Below are positions 44,799 through 56,750 of a DNA stretch of 64,000 nt, piece by piece. The stretch is taken from NCBI GenBank assembly GCA_027382625.1, contig JAJKFJ010021837.1, positions 40,146-104,145 of the forward strand. The letters run 5' to 3'. The translations under genes were made by a program, and so were the position numbers. This stretch comes from Tetmemena sp. SeJ-2015. Its lineage: Eukaryota > Ciliophora > Spirotrichea > Sporadotrichida > Oxytrichidae. The notes beneath the pieces were generated by a model. That model ran no database searches. It was not told where the DNA came from and saw only the letters and a list, made by a program, of their open reading frames with translations. Numbering within the stretch: the first letter of the stretch is position 1; each line of letters starts with the position of its first letter.

Positions 44799-45935
44799 TC
44801 AGTTCAGAACCGCAAAAACCTCTGTGTGATCATTATTTTCTACATATCTTCTTATCTCAGCCTCAGTGGTTATTATAAAATTAAACTTATTACAGGCCCG
44901 TCAAAGCTCAGAGCGTGCACTGTATAACCGAGGGCTATGAATTGATCGATGTGCCATTGAGGCTTCACGCCCTTCATGGGCATCATCTGTATGTGGTACT
45001 CACTCTGAATGTATTGCGGCCTGTATGTTTTGATGAATTTGTGTCCACCTTTTATTACAAAGTAGTCCATACCTTCAGTGTCTATTTTAATTGCACCTAC
45101 GATTCCACCCTCAGGAATTTTTCCAATGAATTTATCAAGAAGCGTTATCTTTGCCTCCTACTTGGAGGTTGAACCTCTTTCTTTACTATCTTCTTCGCAT
45201 CTGATCATCCCATTTAAGATGTTGCCAGTGATTGTGTATAATTCGCAACTGCTTTCTTTGTCTCCAAGAGCGACGTCATAAACATTTAATCAGACTTAAA
45301 AATTTTAATGGCTTCGATCAACTTACTTCAATTCTTTATACAATCAAACACTTTTATTTGGTAAATTTGAAATTTGTAAAGTATGAAGATATTTTAAATT
45401 GTGTATGATAAACATTGATGAGATCTTTGAAGCCTTTGTTTTCTTATATACTATGTTCTAAATAATCTAGATTTTCTCCATAGGGCTCAAAAGACATAGT
45501 ATGGAAGCCATTAGAGGCAGCAGCTAACGAATACCAACCAATGTTTGTGCCGATATCAATCAAGTACACTTCATTTAAACTAATAAAAATGCAAATTATT
45601 AAAACATAAATTAAAAATTAAAACTTTAATGCTTGATATGATAAATCAATAAATTAAATTGAGGTTTGATTGTCAGGGTACTCCTCTCTTGTTTCTTTGA
45701 GTTTTTTCATCATGTTCTTAGTCTGCTCAGTCTCAAAACTTCCATAGTTGAGGACTGCGAAGGAGCCCCAATGGTTGGTCCCTGATGCCTGATCATAGAT
45801 ATATATTTTGAAGTCGTTCGTTTCAATTTGAGCTCCTGAGATCGTCATAAGCTTCTTATGGTCTTTCAAGTCTTTGGAAGTACTCGAATAAAAATAATTT
45901 TAAGCGGTATTGCCCTTTTTACCTCTTTATCTAAA
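44799..45935 (-). CDS. FkbM-type methyltransferase paralogue B (5' end not found)
   Basis: The first readable coding is near 45,935 (KKGNTAQN...STSKDLKDHKKLM). The enzyme follows the same order as A: NHWGSFAVLNYGSFETEQT, NEVYLIDIGTNIGWYSL (SAM site), FEPYGENLDYL, YDVALGDKE, KIDTEGMDYFVIKGG, and the tail RRYVENNDHTEVFAVLN to TGA 44,799-44,801. Three IESs sit at the same protein positions as in A. The signal-peptide segment expected upstream of 46 kb was not found, so B may be N-truncated, scrambled, or have a long first IES. Confidence 0.85.
44876..44892. other. Extremely short IES of methyltransferase B (17 bp, pointer TTATTA)
   Basis: TTATTA at 44,870 and 44,887. Removal of 17 bp restores FDGPVI-TTEAEIRRYV; keeping it shifts the frame. 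Confidence 0.9.
45287..45416. other. IES of methyltransferase B (130 bp, pointer ATAAACATT)
   Basis: The exact 9-bp repeat ATAAACATT occurs at 45,278 and 45,408. Removal gives KDLINV-YDVALGD. Confidence 0.95.
45576..45671. other. IES of methyltransferase B (96 bp, pointer ATT)
   Basis: ATT at 45,573 and 45,669. Removal gives EYPDN-EVYLIDIG, the same junction as in A. The frame is open across it. Confidence 0.85.
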
Positions 45936-46513
45936 CCTATTTTTGACAAACTAAAATAAATAAGAAAGAGTTAAAGACTCTGCCCAGCAATTCTCTATTC
46001 AAAATTTATAAGAATTAAACCACCAATTAAGCTAATTTTAGAAGACTATTTTTAGATTTTCAGATTAATCGATGAGGAATAGAACCACTTACTCTTTGCT
46101 TTAATGTTAGTTTCTATTAGCTGAGCTACTGGTATCTGCAGATTGTTTAAAATTTAATGTATTTTAAATTATAATTATTATTTTAAAATATTGTGAGCCA
46201 CTATCTGCAATTTGCTAGCACAAGGCTTACAAAGAAAGATAAGCAGCAAAAAGAATTAGAATTTCAAGCTTTACATAATGTTAATAATTATTTTACCCTT
46301 AGCTAGATAAGTATATAAGAATTTATAAAAAGAATACCTCCTTATTCTATATAATTCCTTTTACAAAAAAAGATTGTTTTAAGAGATAAAAATATATTTG
46401 AGGAATAAAATTATGTTTTTTTGAATTAGATAAAAGATTTTGAAGTAATTTATAAGCTAAAATATAAATGAAAATTTCCAATTTTTTCTGTATCTAAAGA
46501 AATAATCCCTTTT

Positions 46514-46774
46514 CAGACTAAGCTATTTTGTTTGCTTTAAAAGTAATTAGAAAAGCTTCAACTTGATCATTAGAACTAAGATCCTCAAATAAAAGAGGAA
46601 TAGATGATGATGACTTAAATGAAGTAAACTTTTATTGAAGGTTTCCCTGATTTATAAGACTACAGCGTTTTCTATCTGGGCTACAATCAAAGATAAAATT
46701 AAAAAAACCCAAAAATATATATCAAATTAAAATTAAGTCAGTTTATCTAAAAAGGATTGCAGAAATTATATTGA
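46514..46774 (+). CDS. AT-rich exon (about 87 codons, TAA/TAG=Gln)
   Basis: The frame reads KQLEKLQLDHQNQDPQIKEE... then TFIEGFPDLQDYSVFYLGYN to TGA 46,772-46,774. In this A+T content the coherent soluble protein with eight or more TAA/TAG codons argues for real coding. Probably one exon of a gene running to 48.5 kb; no family recognised and no IES pointers seen. Confidence 0.45.
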
Positions 46775-47391
46775 GTAGGAAAAACTCATTGTAAAAGATT
46801 GATAATAAGAATTTAGATTATGAATCACTGCTAAATTTACTAAAGCACAAAGATTATCAAATAAAGGAAATAGCATTTTTAATACTTAGCATTCCCCCAA
46901 AATTAGATTTAACATATTTTATTTTAAGAGTACTTGTATAATTTAACTATTTTAATATTGTTAAAAAAAGATTTCATTTTTTAATTAACTTTGAATTTTT
47001 AAAAATATCTATATCTATTTTCCAATAAAAGAATATACAGGTATTTTTCATTTCTCTAAAATCAAAATTCTTTAGTAAACAACTTTTAAATAACAATTAT
47101 CTAAACAATCATAAATAAATTTATTTTTGCATTTAAATATTTTTTGTAGCTGTAGTCTGTGATAATCTATAATTCTAAGTAAAAAAAAGAAGATAAAAGA
47201 ATGATAATTAATGCAAGAAAAGATTTGAGGTGAAGCAAAATATTTATGATAATATCTTCACCCTATCATATTCTAATAGTCCAGTTAAAAATCTAACTTA
47301 AATAATCAATTTGTATCTCATTTTTAATATGTTTTTTTTTATGTTTTTTTTTTAAAAATAAATAACTGTTATTTTATTTGTTGGGATTCTT

Positions 47392-47661
47392 ATGATTTTC
47401 CCTAAAGAAGCTGCTTAGTATCTTTTGAAAGATAACCTTCTATTAGAATTTGCTTGTGATTTTTAAGATAGGTACAGAAAGGGAACCAAGGAATACTATT
47501 TTGCACATGAATTCATGAATCTTAAAAAATAATTGCTTTTAATAGTTAGTGGAATTAACTACCCCACCAGGGTATTTATATATAATAGGCTTTTATACCA
47601 CCTACTAAAACACGCTCATAACTAGTGTGGCCACTCACTGATGCTACATGTAAACCCATGA
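47392..47661 (+). CDS. AT-rich open frame of 90 codons
   Basis: ATG 47,392 (MIFPKEAAQYLLKDNLLLEF...) to TGA 47,659-47,661, including RKGTKEYYFAHEFMNLKK. Gln is encoded by TAG/TAA. Same strand as the neighbours at 46.5 and 47.85 kb, so likely the same gene. Confidence 0.45.
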
Positions 47662-47844
47662 CGATATTTACTTTTAAAACAAATTTTTTCTTCAAGTTTA
47701 GTTAAATTTTATTAACTATTTTCAAGCTGATAATTAATACATATTTTCAGTTATTTTTTTTAAATCTCTTCAAAATATACCAGTAATTTAATGTAAAATA
47801 GAATTCTAAAGATAATTTAATTTTATTTTAAGATTTCAGTTAAA

Positions 47845-48180
47845 CCTTCTCAAATTTATTTAACAATTGAAACGATTGGCTCAATGATCTCTATTGTATT
47901 ATTTGTGAGAGAGATCTGCTATAAACAAAACAATTTTGAATACTAAAAATATTTTGCTATCTGTATTGTAATTGAGCAACACTATGGCGACAATTAAAGA
48001 AGAAAGTTTAATTAAGTATTGATTGATTATCAATCAAGAATCAGGTTTGAAATTGCCCGTAACACTTCTCTCTTTTTATTTTAACAAATTTAAACTATTG
48101 ACTTATCAAATGCAGATGATTACAATAGTATATTAGTTCTCTATATTTAATAAAAATTTATTTATGAAATAAATATATGA
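47845..48180 (+). CDS. AT-rich open frame of about 112 codons
   Basis: Open to TGA 48,178-48,180, with ETIGSMISIVLFVREICYK and later IDYQSRIRFEIARN. Lys/Ile/Gln-rich and helical. Continues the 46.5-48.5 kb gene; unrecognised. Confidence 0.42.
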
Positions 48181-48234
48181 AGCTCTCATTCGTTATGCTC
48201 AATTATGCTCCTATTTCAGACTAATATATAATTG

Positions 48235-48468
48235 ATAAAATTTCTGAAAGAATAAGAAACAGAATATTTACTAAAATTACGAATACAATCTTATTTCAAA
48301 TAAAATATGTAGGATAAATTTAAATACTAAACTGACTTGCTAAAAAATAGATTAGGAAGGCTTATTGATTTTAACAGACTATAAAATTATTCAAGAACAA
48401 GAAGAATGGAAAAACAAATTGAAGCTTAAAGACATTTTTAAAACAAAAAAGCTTTGTAAGCACATTGA
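48235..48468 (+). CDS. AT-rich open frame of about 78 codons
   Basis: Reads KEQETEYLLKLRIQSYF... and LLKNRLGRLIDFNRL... to TGA 48,466-48,468. Probably the next exon of the same gene. Confidence 0.4.
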
Positions 48469-49018
48469 ATATTTATTTTATAATAAAGATTGTTGAGAAC
48501 ATTATTGAAGCCTTTTTATGGAGAGACTATGATTCAGGCATGCTGATACTCAACCAGTTCAATATAGATGATGATTAACAGATAATGTATTTTTTATTTC
48601 TTATAATTTAACACGAATTCTTTACTACCATTTAAAGAAGTGACTTATTTGAGAAATTGTCATAAATTAAAAATCGTAGTTAAAATAAAAAAAAAAAAGT
48701 AAGAAATTATTTTAATTTTGAGAATATTTTATTTGAATTTATATAAGTTTTAGGATATAAATCCTAAGTCTTTTAAACTCTAAAAGTAAAGTATGTATCA
48801 TTTTAAATGAAGATGCACACCATGTTTCACTTTGAAAAGCCTATCTAGATAACTCTATTGGAAAATTATTTCTTTTAACTTTTCTAATATATCAAATGAG
48901 AAATTTCCAAGGCAAATGTAAAATATTATGAATTCATTTTGTTGTGCATTTTATTTTTGCTTCTAATAAAGAAAATTCGATTTTATTAATATTCTTATAA
49001 TCACTAACTTTCATTATA

Positions 49019-49485
49019 GGATAAATACGAATTGTTGATCAGGGGTAAGAAATATAAAATGAAGTTTTTAATAGGTAGGTTGAAGATGATCTGATGGTAA
49101 CAGTAGGGAATTGATTTGAATATATATAGGTTTCGATTCCCAGATGTAATTACAATTAAATATGATACGAAAACAATCGGCATCTCAAATTATATCAACT
49201 CATGAATTCAATCCTACAGATATTCTAAACCTAATATACGAATTGAAGATATCTATGCTCGAATAATGAGCACTATCTCTCTCATTGGTTAAAATGATGA
49301 AACAAAAATGTCCAAATAAATTATAGAAAGCGGAGGTAGAAATGAAAGCATTGCAAATTATAATTAATTCTCATAGTAAAAATAATTCGTTAGAAGGTGT
49401 AATAGATAATATAAACTAATTGGGTCTTTTATTATCTCTTTTTTTTTAAATACTCGATAATGTATTCGTATTTGAGCCATAATAT
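49019..49485. mobile_element. Diverged relative of the 16.7-kb TIR element
   Basis: The left end ATAAATACGAATTGTTGATCA and the right end TATTCGTATTTGAGCCATA resemble the inverted ends at 16.7/17.2 kb. The inverted match is only about 25 bp, so the copy is old. Confidence 0.45.
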
Positions 49486-49699
49486 AAATTTAAATCATAC
49501 ATGGCAGTGAAAGCGATTTAAAATAATAATGACGGAGATTTTCTTTTTCATTCAGTTATAATAAAAAAGCTTTAACAATAAAATAGTATAAATATAAGCA
49601 AACCAATAAATAACCCTAATATATAAAAGGTTTTATTTATTAAATCCCATAGAGACAGACTTGGCTCAACGGTTCAGTGCAGTGGGACATTTGGTCTAT

Positions 49700-50055
49700 A
49701 GTTGCAATCATACTTGAATGCGATATGAAACCAGAGGAATACTACTAGTGTGAAAGTGAAGATGATGCAATATAATTCGCAACAAGACATTGTAAGATAG
49801 ACAAGGTATCAGAACCTTTTAAAAAGTTAGAGAGTAATAATCAAGCAACCTATGAAACCTAACACTCAGTTATCTGAGATAGAGGAAGCACTTAAAGGTA
49901 TAAAATTCAGAGAATATGAGACAGACGTCAAGGTCACCTTCCTAGAAGACTTTAGATTGCCTGTTTAGGGTTAAAATTTAGCATGATTATAAGTATTAAT
50001 AAAGAAATTAATTATACACAACTTATTTTCACTTTCTTATCATATTATGGGGTTT
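49700..50055. mobile_element. TBE/Tc1-like element, right-end derivative
   Basis: The right end CTTATCATATTATGGGGTTT is as in the 11.8-kb MITE. The inner part (49,705-49,805) matches 37,827-37,915 of the transposase copy and 49,830-49,920 matches 8,940-9,020. An internally deleted, 5'-truncated copy. Confidence 0.7.
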
Positions 50056-51560
50056 ATAATTCATTTCTAAATTCTTTTAGAACTACTAACTTCTATTTCT
50101 AAATAATTAGAAATTTTGTCAAAGCAAAAAGATAAATAAAACTTGCTAATATGCTCAGATGCTTTAAGAGCAATAAAAATATTCACATTTTCAGTGTCTC
50201 ACAACCTAATTATCCTGAATACAAAATTTTCGATTAAAAATAATTATGAATCTTTTATTTTAAATATTCTAGAGAATTTAATGTAAATAGTCGGTTGTAT
50301 GAATAAATCAAGTAGAGATCAATTGAAAAAAAATTTATATATAATATAAAGCTGTTTAAATAATATGATATTTTTAATTTTTAATGGTGGGATTCATTAC
50401 AAAGAAAATGTTAGTCAAGACCCTGCGTGTAGTTACTTCTGCTGATAGTTTTCATCTTTAAGTCTTGATACATTTCTATTTTTAGAGTAGAATGCTTTTT
50501 ATAGTAAGGGTTGTGATAGTTCTTTGCTATTTTAAATTGATCTGATGTTGTCAAAAGTGTTGATTTTAGTATTTTTTCTGGTATTGTTTTTTTATCTCTG
50601 GAATTAGCTCTTCATTTTTTATGGTTTTGGTTGCATTCCTGTCCTAAATCATAGCCTTGACTTTTTTAAAGGTGTATATTGTTAGTTCTGTTGAGTACCA
50701 CATTTTAAATTAGAGATATCTCATAATAAAATTAATTAATAAAGCAAACCCTACTAAGACTCGAACAGCTTCTAATAAGAAAGCACTTTTAATTTTCCTA
50801 TGGATTCTTCACTATAATTAAAACCTTTTTTTTAATTCTAAGATTATGTGCTTATGTCAATTATAAATTATTTAAATGCAGCTTTAAGAATCTTAATAAA
50901 AATTAACTTCTCATTAGGTCTTGATTGACAATTAAATGATTTATTTACATTTTTAGCTTAAATTTAAACTATAAAAAATATGAAATAGTCTAAGAAAAAT
51001 AAAAATTTTAATTTTTGCAGTAATAACTCGTTGGGGATTCAGATATTTTGCAAAAGCAAGACTATCCATTTATTTTTTGTTTTTTCAAGCTCTTACGAAC
51101 CATCCTAACTTTTCTGGAGTATTCTTTCTGATTCAATTAAATATTAATATTTTATTCGAATACCAGCATATAGAAAACCAAAAAGAGAAAGAAGATAAAT
51201 AGTTTGAAATTAGAATGCTGAGATAAATAATTAAAATAATAAAAATAAAAATTTATTATATTTGAGCAGAGCAGGTATTCTTAAATTGGGTAATAAAAAA
51301 AATCATTTGAGATTATTTTTAATTATTGATTTTATTCATTTCATAAAAAGAGAATAGCGAAAAAGAAATTTAAAACATTCACTGATTATAAATAAATATT
51401 TTAAATAAAAAAGTTTGAGAAATTTTAAAATTAAATTTAATCTTTATTAAATAAGAAAATTAAAATATAGAAATTCGAGAATTGAACCAAAGTAGGTTTG
51501 GCAAGGGATAGTGGCAGGATTACTCTGAGTTCATTTTTGGTGGCCCCGAAAGTGATAGAT
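50056..51560. other. AT-rich stretch; short repeat fragment at its end
   Basis: No convincing gene. At about 51,485-51,555 a piece resembles the 3' part of the 0.7-kb repeat (ACCAAAGTAGG-TTGGC). Confidence 0.4.
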
Positions 51561-52223
51561 GCAACAACTCGTTGGATTGATAAATAAGGTAAGAGACTGA
51601 CCCTCAAAGCTTGTTTTAGTAAGTAGGAACGATGTTTAAAGGATACAACACAAACTTGCAGCTGGAAGGCGATCTAACGAGGTGGAGAGCTTCAAGGTTT
51701 CAGAAGGAAGTAATCGAATTATTTTCTCAATAATTCGTCCCTTAGAGTATTTTAGAATTGAGAAAGAGTTTTGCTTTAAGCACTCAGAGAGTTTGGTGAG
51801 TCAGTATTTCGCGTTTAGTCAACTTTTTTAATTTTGCCTTTAGATATTATTTAAATCTAATCTTCAATATTGCTCTAATTAATGATGTTTTAGACAAATT
51901 TCAGTCAGGGAATAAAGAAATCTAGATAAATAACAATTTTAAGTTGTTTATTATGTTTAAATCTAAACGAAGACATTAGTCAAAGAGTTGAAATATATCC
52001 GATTTAGTTAGAGGATTGCAGAATATTTACAATTTCGAAAGACTATTAGCTTGAAATTCTAGTTGAGTGTCTCAAAAAATTTGAGAATCCAAGCTGAATT
52101 AATATAATACTCATGAAAAATTCACAGACTTTATTGAATTTGAATAATGATTCGACTATATCATTAATTTCTTTTATTTAAAAACTCTTTAAAAAAATGA
52201 TTGTATTCTTAATCAATCATTAA

Positions 52224-52521
52224 TAATAGTTAGGGAATTAAGAGACCCTAACGGGCATATAATACTTAATCGATTTAAAGTAATTCACAGGCGTGATTCC
52301 TTGATCAGTTGTGCCACGTCACCGTGAAAGCCCACCGTCAGTTAATTAGTGATGACGCACTACCTCCCTTTATAGAGATGGAGGAGGATCTCTACGTGGT
52401 CTTGCCAATCTAGCTCCATTGATGTCGACCCGAAATCCACCGGCTTTCCCAGAGGTCGCCGCAAAAACCCAACATCCATTGCTGATCAGGCGCGGAACAG
52501 GGAGGAAAAAATAGCAACCGG
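52224..52521 (+). mobile_element. 0.7-kb repeat family, copy R4 (298 bp) with 13-bp target duplication
   Basis: AATCAATCATTAA flanks the block at 52,211-52,223 and 52,522-52,534. The sister duplication has one AATCAATCATTAA and no insert (61,497-61,509). Internal words such as GTCAGTTAATTAGTGATGACG are shared with R1 and R3. Confidence 0.92.
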
Positions 52522-53010
52522 AATCAATCATTAAATATCATATTTTTACATATATTTTGAAGGCCCTCATTTAGGAAAGTAATTTTTAAGTAATTAGGAA
52601 AATAATTTTCTTGGTTAAATTATTTATCTTTAAAAAATAGAAATAACCTTCCAAAAATGCAAGCATAATAATTTCAAATAAAAGAAAACTTAATTTATTT
52701 TATCACTCTTAAAAAATATAAAAGTTACAGACTTTTTATAATTGTAAATTAATTTATTTATTTATATCTAATTTGAAATAGGATAAAAATTAGTTTGAGT
52801 CACTTCCTAATTTTTATTTTAAAATTTTTGTTTTAGTTTTTTTCACTTCAGTCGTAATTATGAAATATATTTTAGTTATTTTCTATATTTACCTAATGTA
52901 TTTATGGCTAAGAATGGTGATAAACAATGTAAAATCAAAATTATTTCTATAATGTTCAAGAATATATAGAAAGATTCTATTTAAGGATGTTTTTACAAAT
53001 ATAAATATCT

Positions 53011-53859
53011 GGGGTGGGGGATGGAAGTTAACCTCATCCTATTTTATGGTAAAAAAAAACTCAAAAATTGCTTATTTAGGTTAAAATCGGGCGAAAATCC
53101 CAAAAATGCCAAAAAATGAAGCGATTTTAGCTTTTGAAATTACCTTGAGGGTCAAAATTTATGATTTCAGATTTTTCTGAAATTAGCTAAAACCATACTA
53201 TAAGTCTAATTTACCTATAAAAGATATCATTTACATGATGTTGGACTATTTTACTCCTTAACTAAACTATCCCTTCATTCATCTAATCTTACTTTTGGTT
53301 GTTTTCCTCTCTACCTTATCAGTATCTTACCTTGACTATATTTATTATGAAGAGATCTTACAAGTGAAATACAAAATTAAGATAATATGATCTTTAGCTG
53401 TGTTTGATATCTAACTTAGATTTTAACTCAAATATAAGGGCTCGGCAATATTATTAAAGAGGAGTACGCATGATACACATGGCTTATTTTAGAATTGGCA
53501 TTAAAATTTTAGCAAATTTAGTGCTATATTTAAGCCAATTCTGTTGCAATTTAATTTATATTTGGCGAACTCTTTTGAAGAAGATGACTATTGAATTGCA
53601 TAAATGTGAATTTGTGCTTAAAGAGGCTAAGAATACCGAGGGAGATGAAAAAAAATAATGTAAATTAGACTTATAGTATGGTTTTCGCTAATTTCAGAAA
53701 ATACGACATCATAAATTTTGACCCTCAAGGAAATTTCAAAAGCAAAAATCGCCTCATTTTTTGGTATTTTCGTCCAATTTTGGCATGAATGGGCGCTTTT
53801 TAAGCTTTTTTTACCAGCAAATATTGGGGAAGTTAACTTCCTTCCCTCCCCTCCCCCCT
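53011..53859. mobile_element. Fold-back element, about 200-bp inverted arms, copy 1
   Basis: The left arm starts GGGGTGGGGGATGGAAGTTAAC and the right arm ends with its inverse near 53,859. The arms include CTATAAGTCTAATTTAC and its complement around 53,205 and 53,655. The middle holds the 62-codon frame 53,470-53,658, preceded by GAGGAG, which is not clearly a gene. Present in both duplication copies, so older than the duplication. Confidence 0.85.
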
Positions 53860-54403
53860 AATATTTAATAATTTAAGTTTATTTTTATTTTTATGAATTT
53901 ATACATCCTAAATTCCTTTTTAAAATTTTAATTTTATGATCTTACTAGTTTCCATATACTCCAAATCAGATAAATCTATTTTTTAAAATTTAGGATAATT
54001 AGAGAAATATTTCTTGAATATAGTAAAAAAAATTCTAAACATAATCTGAAAAATTGGACTAGACAAAAAATTTTGGGCAAAAATACAATATCTAAATATT
54101 AATTAATCTTTATTTCTGTATTCATAATAAACTTAATTTTAAAAATGGTAAGAAGCATATAAGATTTGTTTGCTTCGTTCAAGGCCTAATCAAAGGAATT
54201 ATTTAAATTTCCTAATAGTTTAATTAGTCGAATGAATGCTTAATAACTAAAAAAGCAGCAATTTGAGTTCATTAAATGGTTATTATTTTTTCCTTAATTT
54301 TTAACAGCTTTAACGAAGCTAAATTATTATTACTGAAGTTTATCTTTAAATTTTATAGAGAGATTTTCTAAGGTAATAAGTTAATAACTATAATAACAAT
54401 AAA

Positions 54404-54667
54404 ATGGAAAAGCAAATTAAGACTAAAAAAGAAAAAATAATTTATAAAGGGGAGCAAATAAAATCCTCCTTTGTTGTACTAAAGTCTTCACTTTAAGAAG
54501 CATAAGAAACTCGAGATTAATCCATAGATAATTTTGTAAAATCAATTCTCTCTCTCCAAAAATTTGATAGAAAAGAGAAGGAAAGGGCAGAACGATAATC
54601 GCTCTCTTTACTCATAACATTTGGAAAATTATAATTTGAGTTTACTTAAATTTAATCACCAAGTTGA
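54404..54667 (+). CDS. AT-rich gene conserved in both duplication copies, first exon
   Basis: ATG 54,404 (MEKQIKTKKEKIIYKGEQIK...) to TGA 54,665-54,667. The duplicate at 63,346 keeps the frame, with a 6-bp in-frame length difference and several synonymous changes in SSFVVLKSSL and SIDNFVKSILS. That pattern supports selection on a protein. The following segments (EDINPEDFDFDIFTLKDQ near 54,690) continue it in other frames, presumably after introns. Function unknown. Confidence 0.55.
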
Positions 54668-54834
54668 ATGTTTTGAAAACCCTGGAGGATATTAACCCTG
54701 AAGATTTCGATTTCGACATTTTTACTTTGAAAGATTAAATTTTAAAGGAGGATTAAAACTTATGTGATTTCACTTTTACTATCTTTAGTGTGTGGCTGGT
54801 TTACAAAAAACAGATTTGAGCTATTATTTTCTAA

Positions 54835-55362
54835 GATCGTTCATTTCTTAATTTCGCTATTACATATCAAGAAAGGCAAGGCGCAAACTCTGTAGAATTC
54901 TATTTTGCTTTAGAAGTTATGAATAATTTACTATACTTATTAAAGATTAACAAATTTTCTATGATAAAAGTCTCTATTATAAATTGTGTTTTAATGAAAA
55001 GGCTATTGGAGGTAGCTATGTTATCCCCAAAATAAAATTCAATTTAAGCTGAAATCCTCTCTGAACTAACATAAGAGTTAATAACTGATTTTAACTACTA
55101 AAAATTTATATTTTAGATTACTAAGCTCAGCACTCTAGAAGTAGAAGAATTGAAGGTGAAAGTTTTAATGGACATTTTTTTATTTAGCTATTCTAACTAA
55201 ATTAAAATATTAAGATTTAAGAATTTAAATGAGGAATGCACCCAACACATTTCGATAATTAAATCATTATTAGTAGTAGAAATAAATATATTTTTCACTT
55301 ATAAAAATGATTGTTAACAACCTCATCACAGGTTTTATTTGGAGAGATTTTAAAATAGGTGA
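54835..55362 (+). CDS. AT-rich gene, long downstream exon (about 175 codons)
   Basis: Open to TGA 55,360-55,362 with many TAA/TAG Gln codons; begins near DRSFLNFAITYQERQGANS and includes FYFALEVMNNLLYLLKIN. The match to copy 2 runs to the window end. Probably the main part of the gene begun at 54,404. Helical, Leu/Ile/Lys-rich; no family recognised. Confidence 0.5.
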
Positions 55363-55943
55363 CTAAATTGCCAGAAATTTAATATCTTATAGGGGGCAAC
55401 TGAGAAATAAATTATAAAATATTTTACTTTAATTTTAAGAAATAGATTTATAATGGATATTGGATTTTAAAACCTAATGCTCTGCCTTTCATTTTAATAT
55501 TTTATTTTCATAGCACATCTAAGAAGCTGTCTAATCCTATTAAGAAGATGAATTTTTTGGGTTTATATGCTTCTCAAAAATTATTTTAAGTGAGGAATTC
55601 GATATGTAAGTTTCAAATACAGTGAGTAAAGATAAAATTTTGGATTTCGAGATGATGCTTTATTGTTTTAGAAATTCATGATTAATTAAAGTAGGTTCAT
55701 GATAAATAGTTCTTTCGCTTTCTTCATCAATTTTCTGTCATATTTTACTGCTTATAATTTTTATGTACTCTATGAAAACAGTATATATATATATACTGCT
55801 AGTCTTCTCATCAGTTTCTTTTTCTGAGATCACCAGATTGCTTAGAATATTAAAAATTTGCTAGCGTTGCGTCATAATACATTTCCATTTTTTTCCTCAT
55901 TTTTAATTACTAGAAATGATTTAGAAAATTTAATTAAAATAAT

Positions 55944-56750
55944 GGGGGGGGCCTTTCCTCTTCATCCACTGTTTTCATGAAAATATGAAATATCACTGTC
56001 TAGCCTAAAATTAGCCAAAAACACCAATTTTTTAGTCCTAATTCAATTTTAGAGGGCTTATCATGATAATATTCATTAATTTTGAAAACATTTGGAATCT
56101 TCGGGAAATATTCATTTATAAAAAATTAAATTTTAAAGGAGTGGCTTATACTTAGGATAATTAATTCATTCACAAGTTGAAGATATCTAATGTAAAAAAT
56201 AAAATGTACTCAAACCAACTTATCATAGTTTTCGAGTCTTTTTCATTTTTAGTATTCCCTAATAGCATAATCTGAGATAAAAGATATATCTAAGCCAACT
56301 TATTTCATTAAATAAAATTGTGCTTTGATTGTATGATTAAATATGAAATTTCATGTATTCTAGATTTCTTTCAAAATATTCTAGAATTGAACATCGAAGC
56401 CTTAGTTTTTAAATAGCTTTAAGCATTTTTAAAGGAAATTCATCTCATTTATAAATGTTTTTGTAGCATTGATATTTTTCGTAGATAATTATTATGTTAT
56501 ATTTTGAAAACATATATTTTTATTCAATAAGATAAAGTCTTTGTTCTATAAAATTGCATTAAAGAAAAAAAATTTTATCTGACGGATTCTAAAAAATTAA
56601 GCTCTATTTTCTAAATTAAAGAAGATGATCATGATAAGCCCTATGAAATTGAATTAGGACTAAAAAATTGATGTTTTTGGCTAATTTTAGGCTAGACAGT
56701 GATTTTTCATATTTTCATGAAAACAGTGGATGACGAGGAAAGGCCCCCCA
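55944..56750. mobile_element. G-run inverted-repeat element, copy 4 (complete, about 807 bp)
   Basis: The left end is GGGGGGGGCCTTTCCTC and the right end GAGGAAAGGCCCCCC. The arms of about 130 bp are near-perfect inverted repeats. AAAATAAT flanks both sides (55,936-55,943 and 56,751-56,758), an 8-bp target duplication. The inner 500 bp is AT-rich without a gene. Confidence 0.92.

Larger units (their letters stand above)
51562..55060 (+). repeat. Segmental duplication, copy 1
   Basis: Collinear with 60,838-64,000 from AACTCGTTGGATTGAT onward at roughly 85-90% identity by eye. The offset changes from about 9,276 to about 8,950 because copy 1 holds a 298-bp insertion and smaller indels. It includes a fold-back element and an AT-rich gene. 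Confidence 0.93.

Noticed and set aside
46070..46145. tRNA-like sequence on the minus strand (TAGCTCAGCTAAT and GTGGTTCTATTCC).
   Set aside because: Box A and B words are present, but the acceptor, D and T stems do not pair, so at best a decayed tRNA relic.
49074..49155. GGTTTCGATTCCCA near 49,130, resembling a tRNA B box.
   Set aside because: No cloverleaf can be folded around it.
53470..53658. 62-codon frame in the centre of the fold-back element, with GAGGAG before its ATG.
   Set aside because: Not preserved in the second copy of the element; bacterial-type ribosome sites are irrelevant in this eukaryote.
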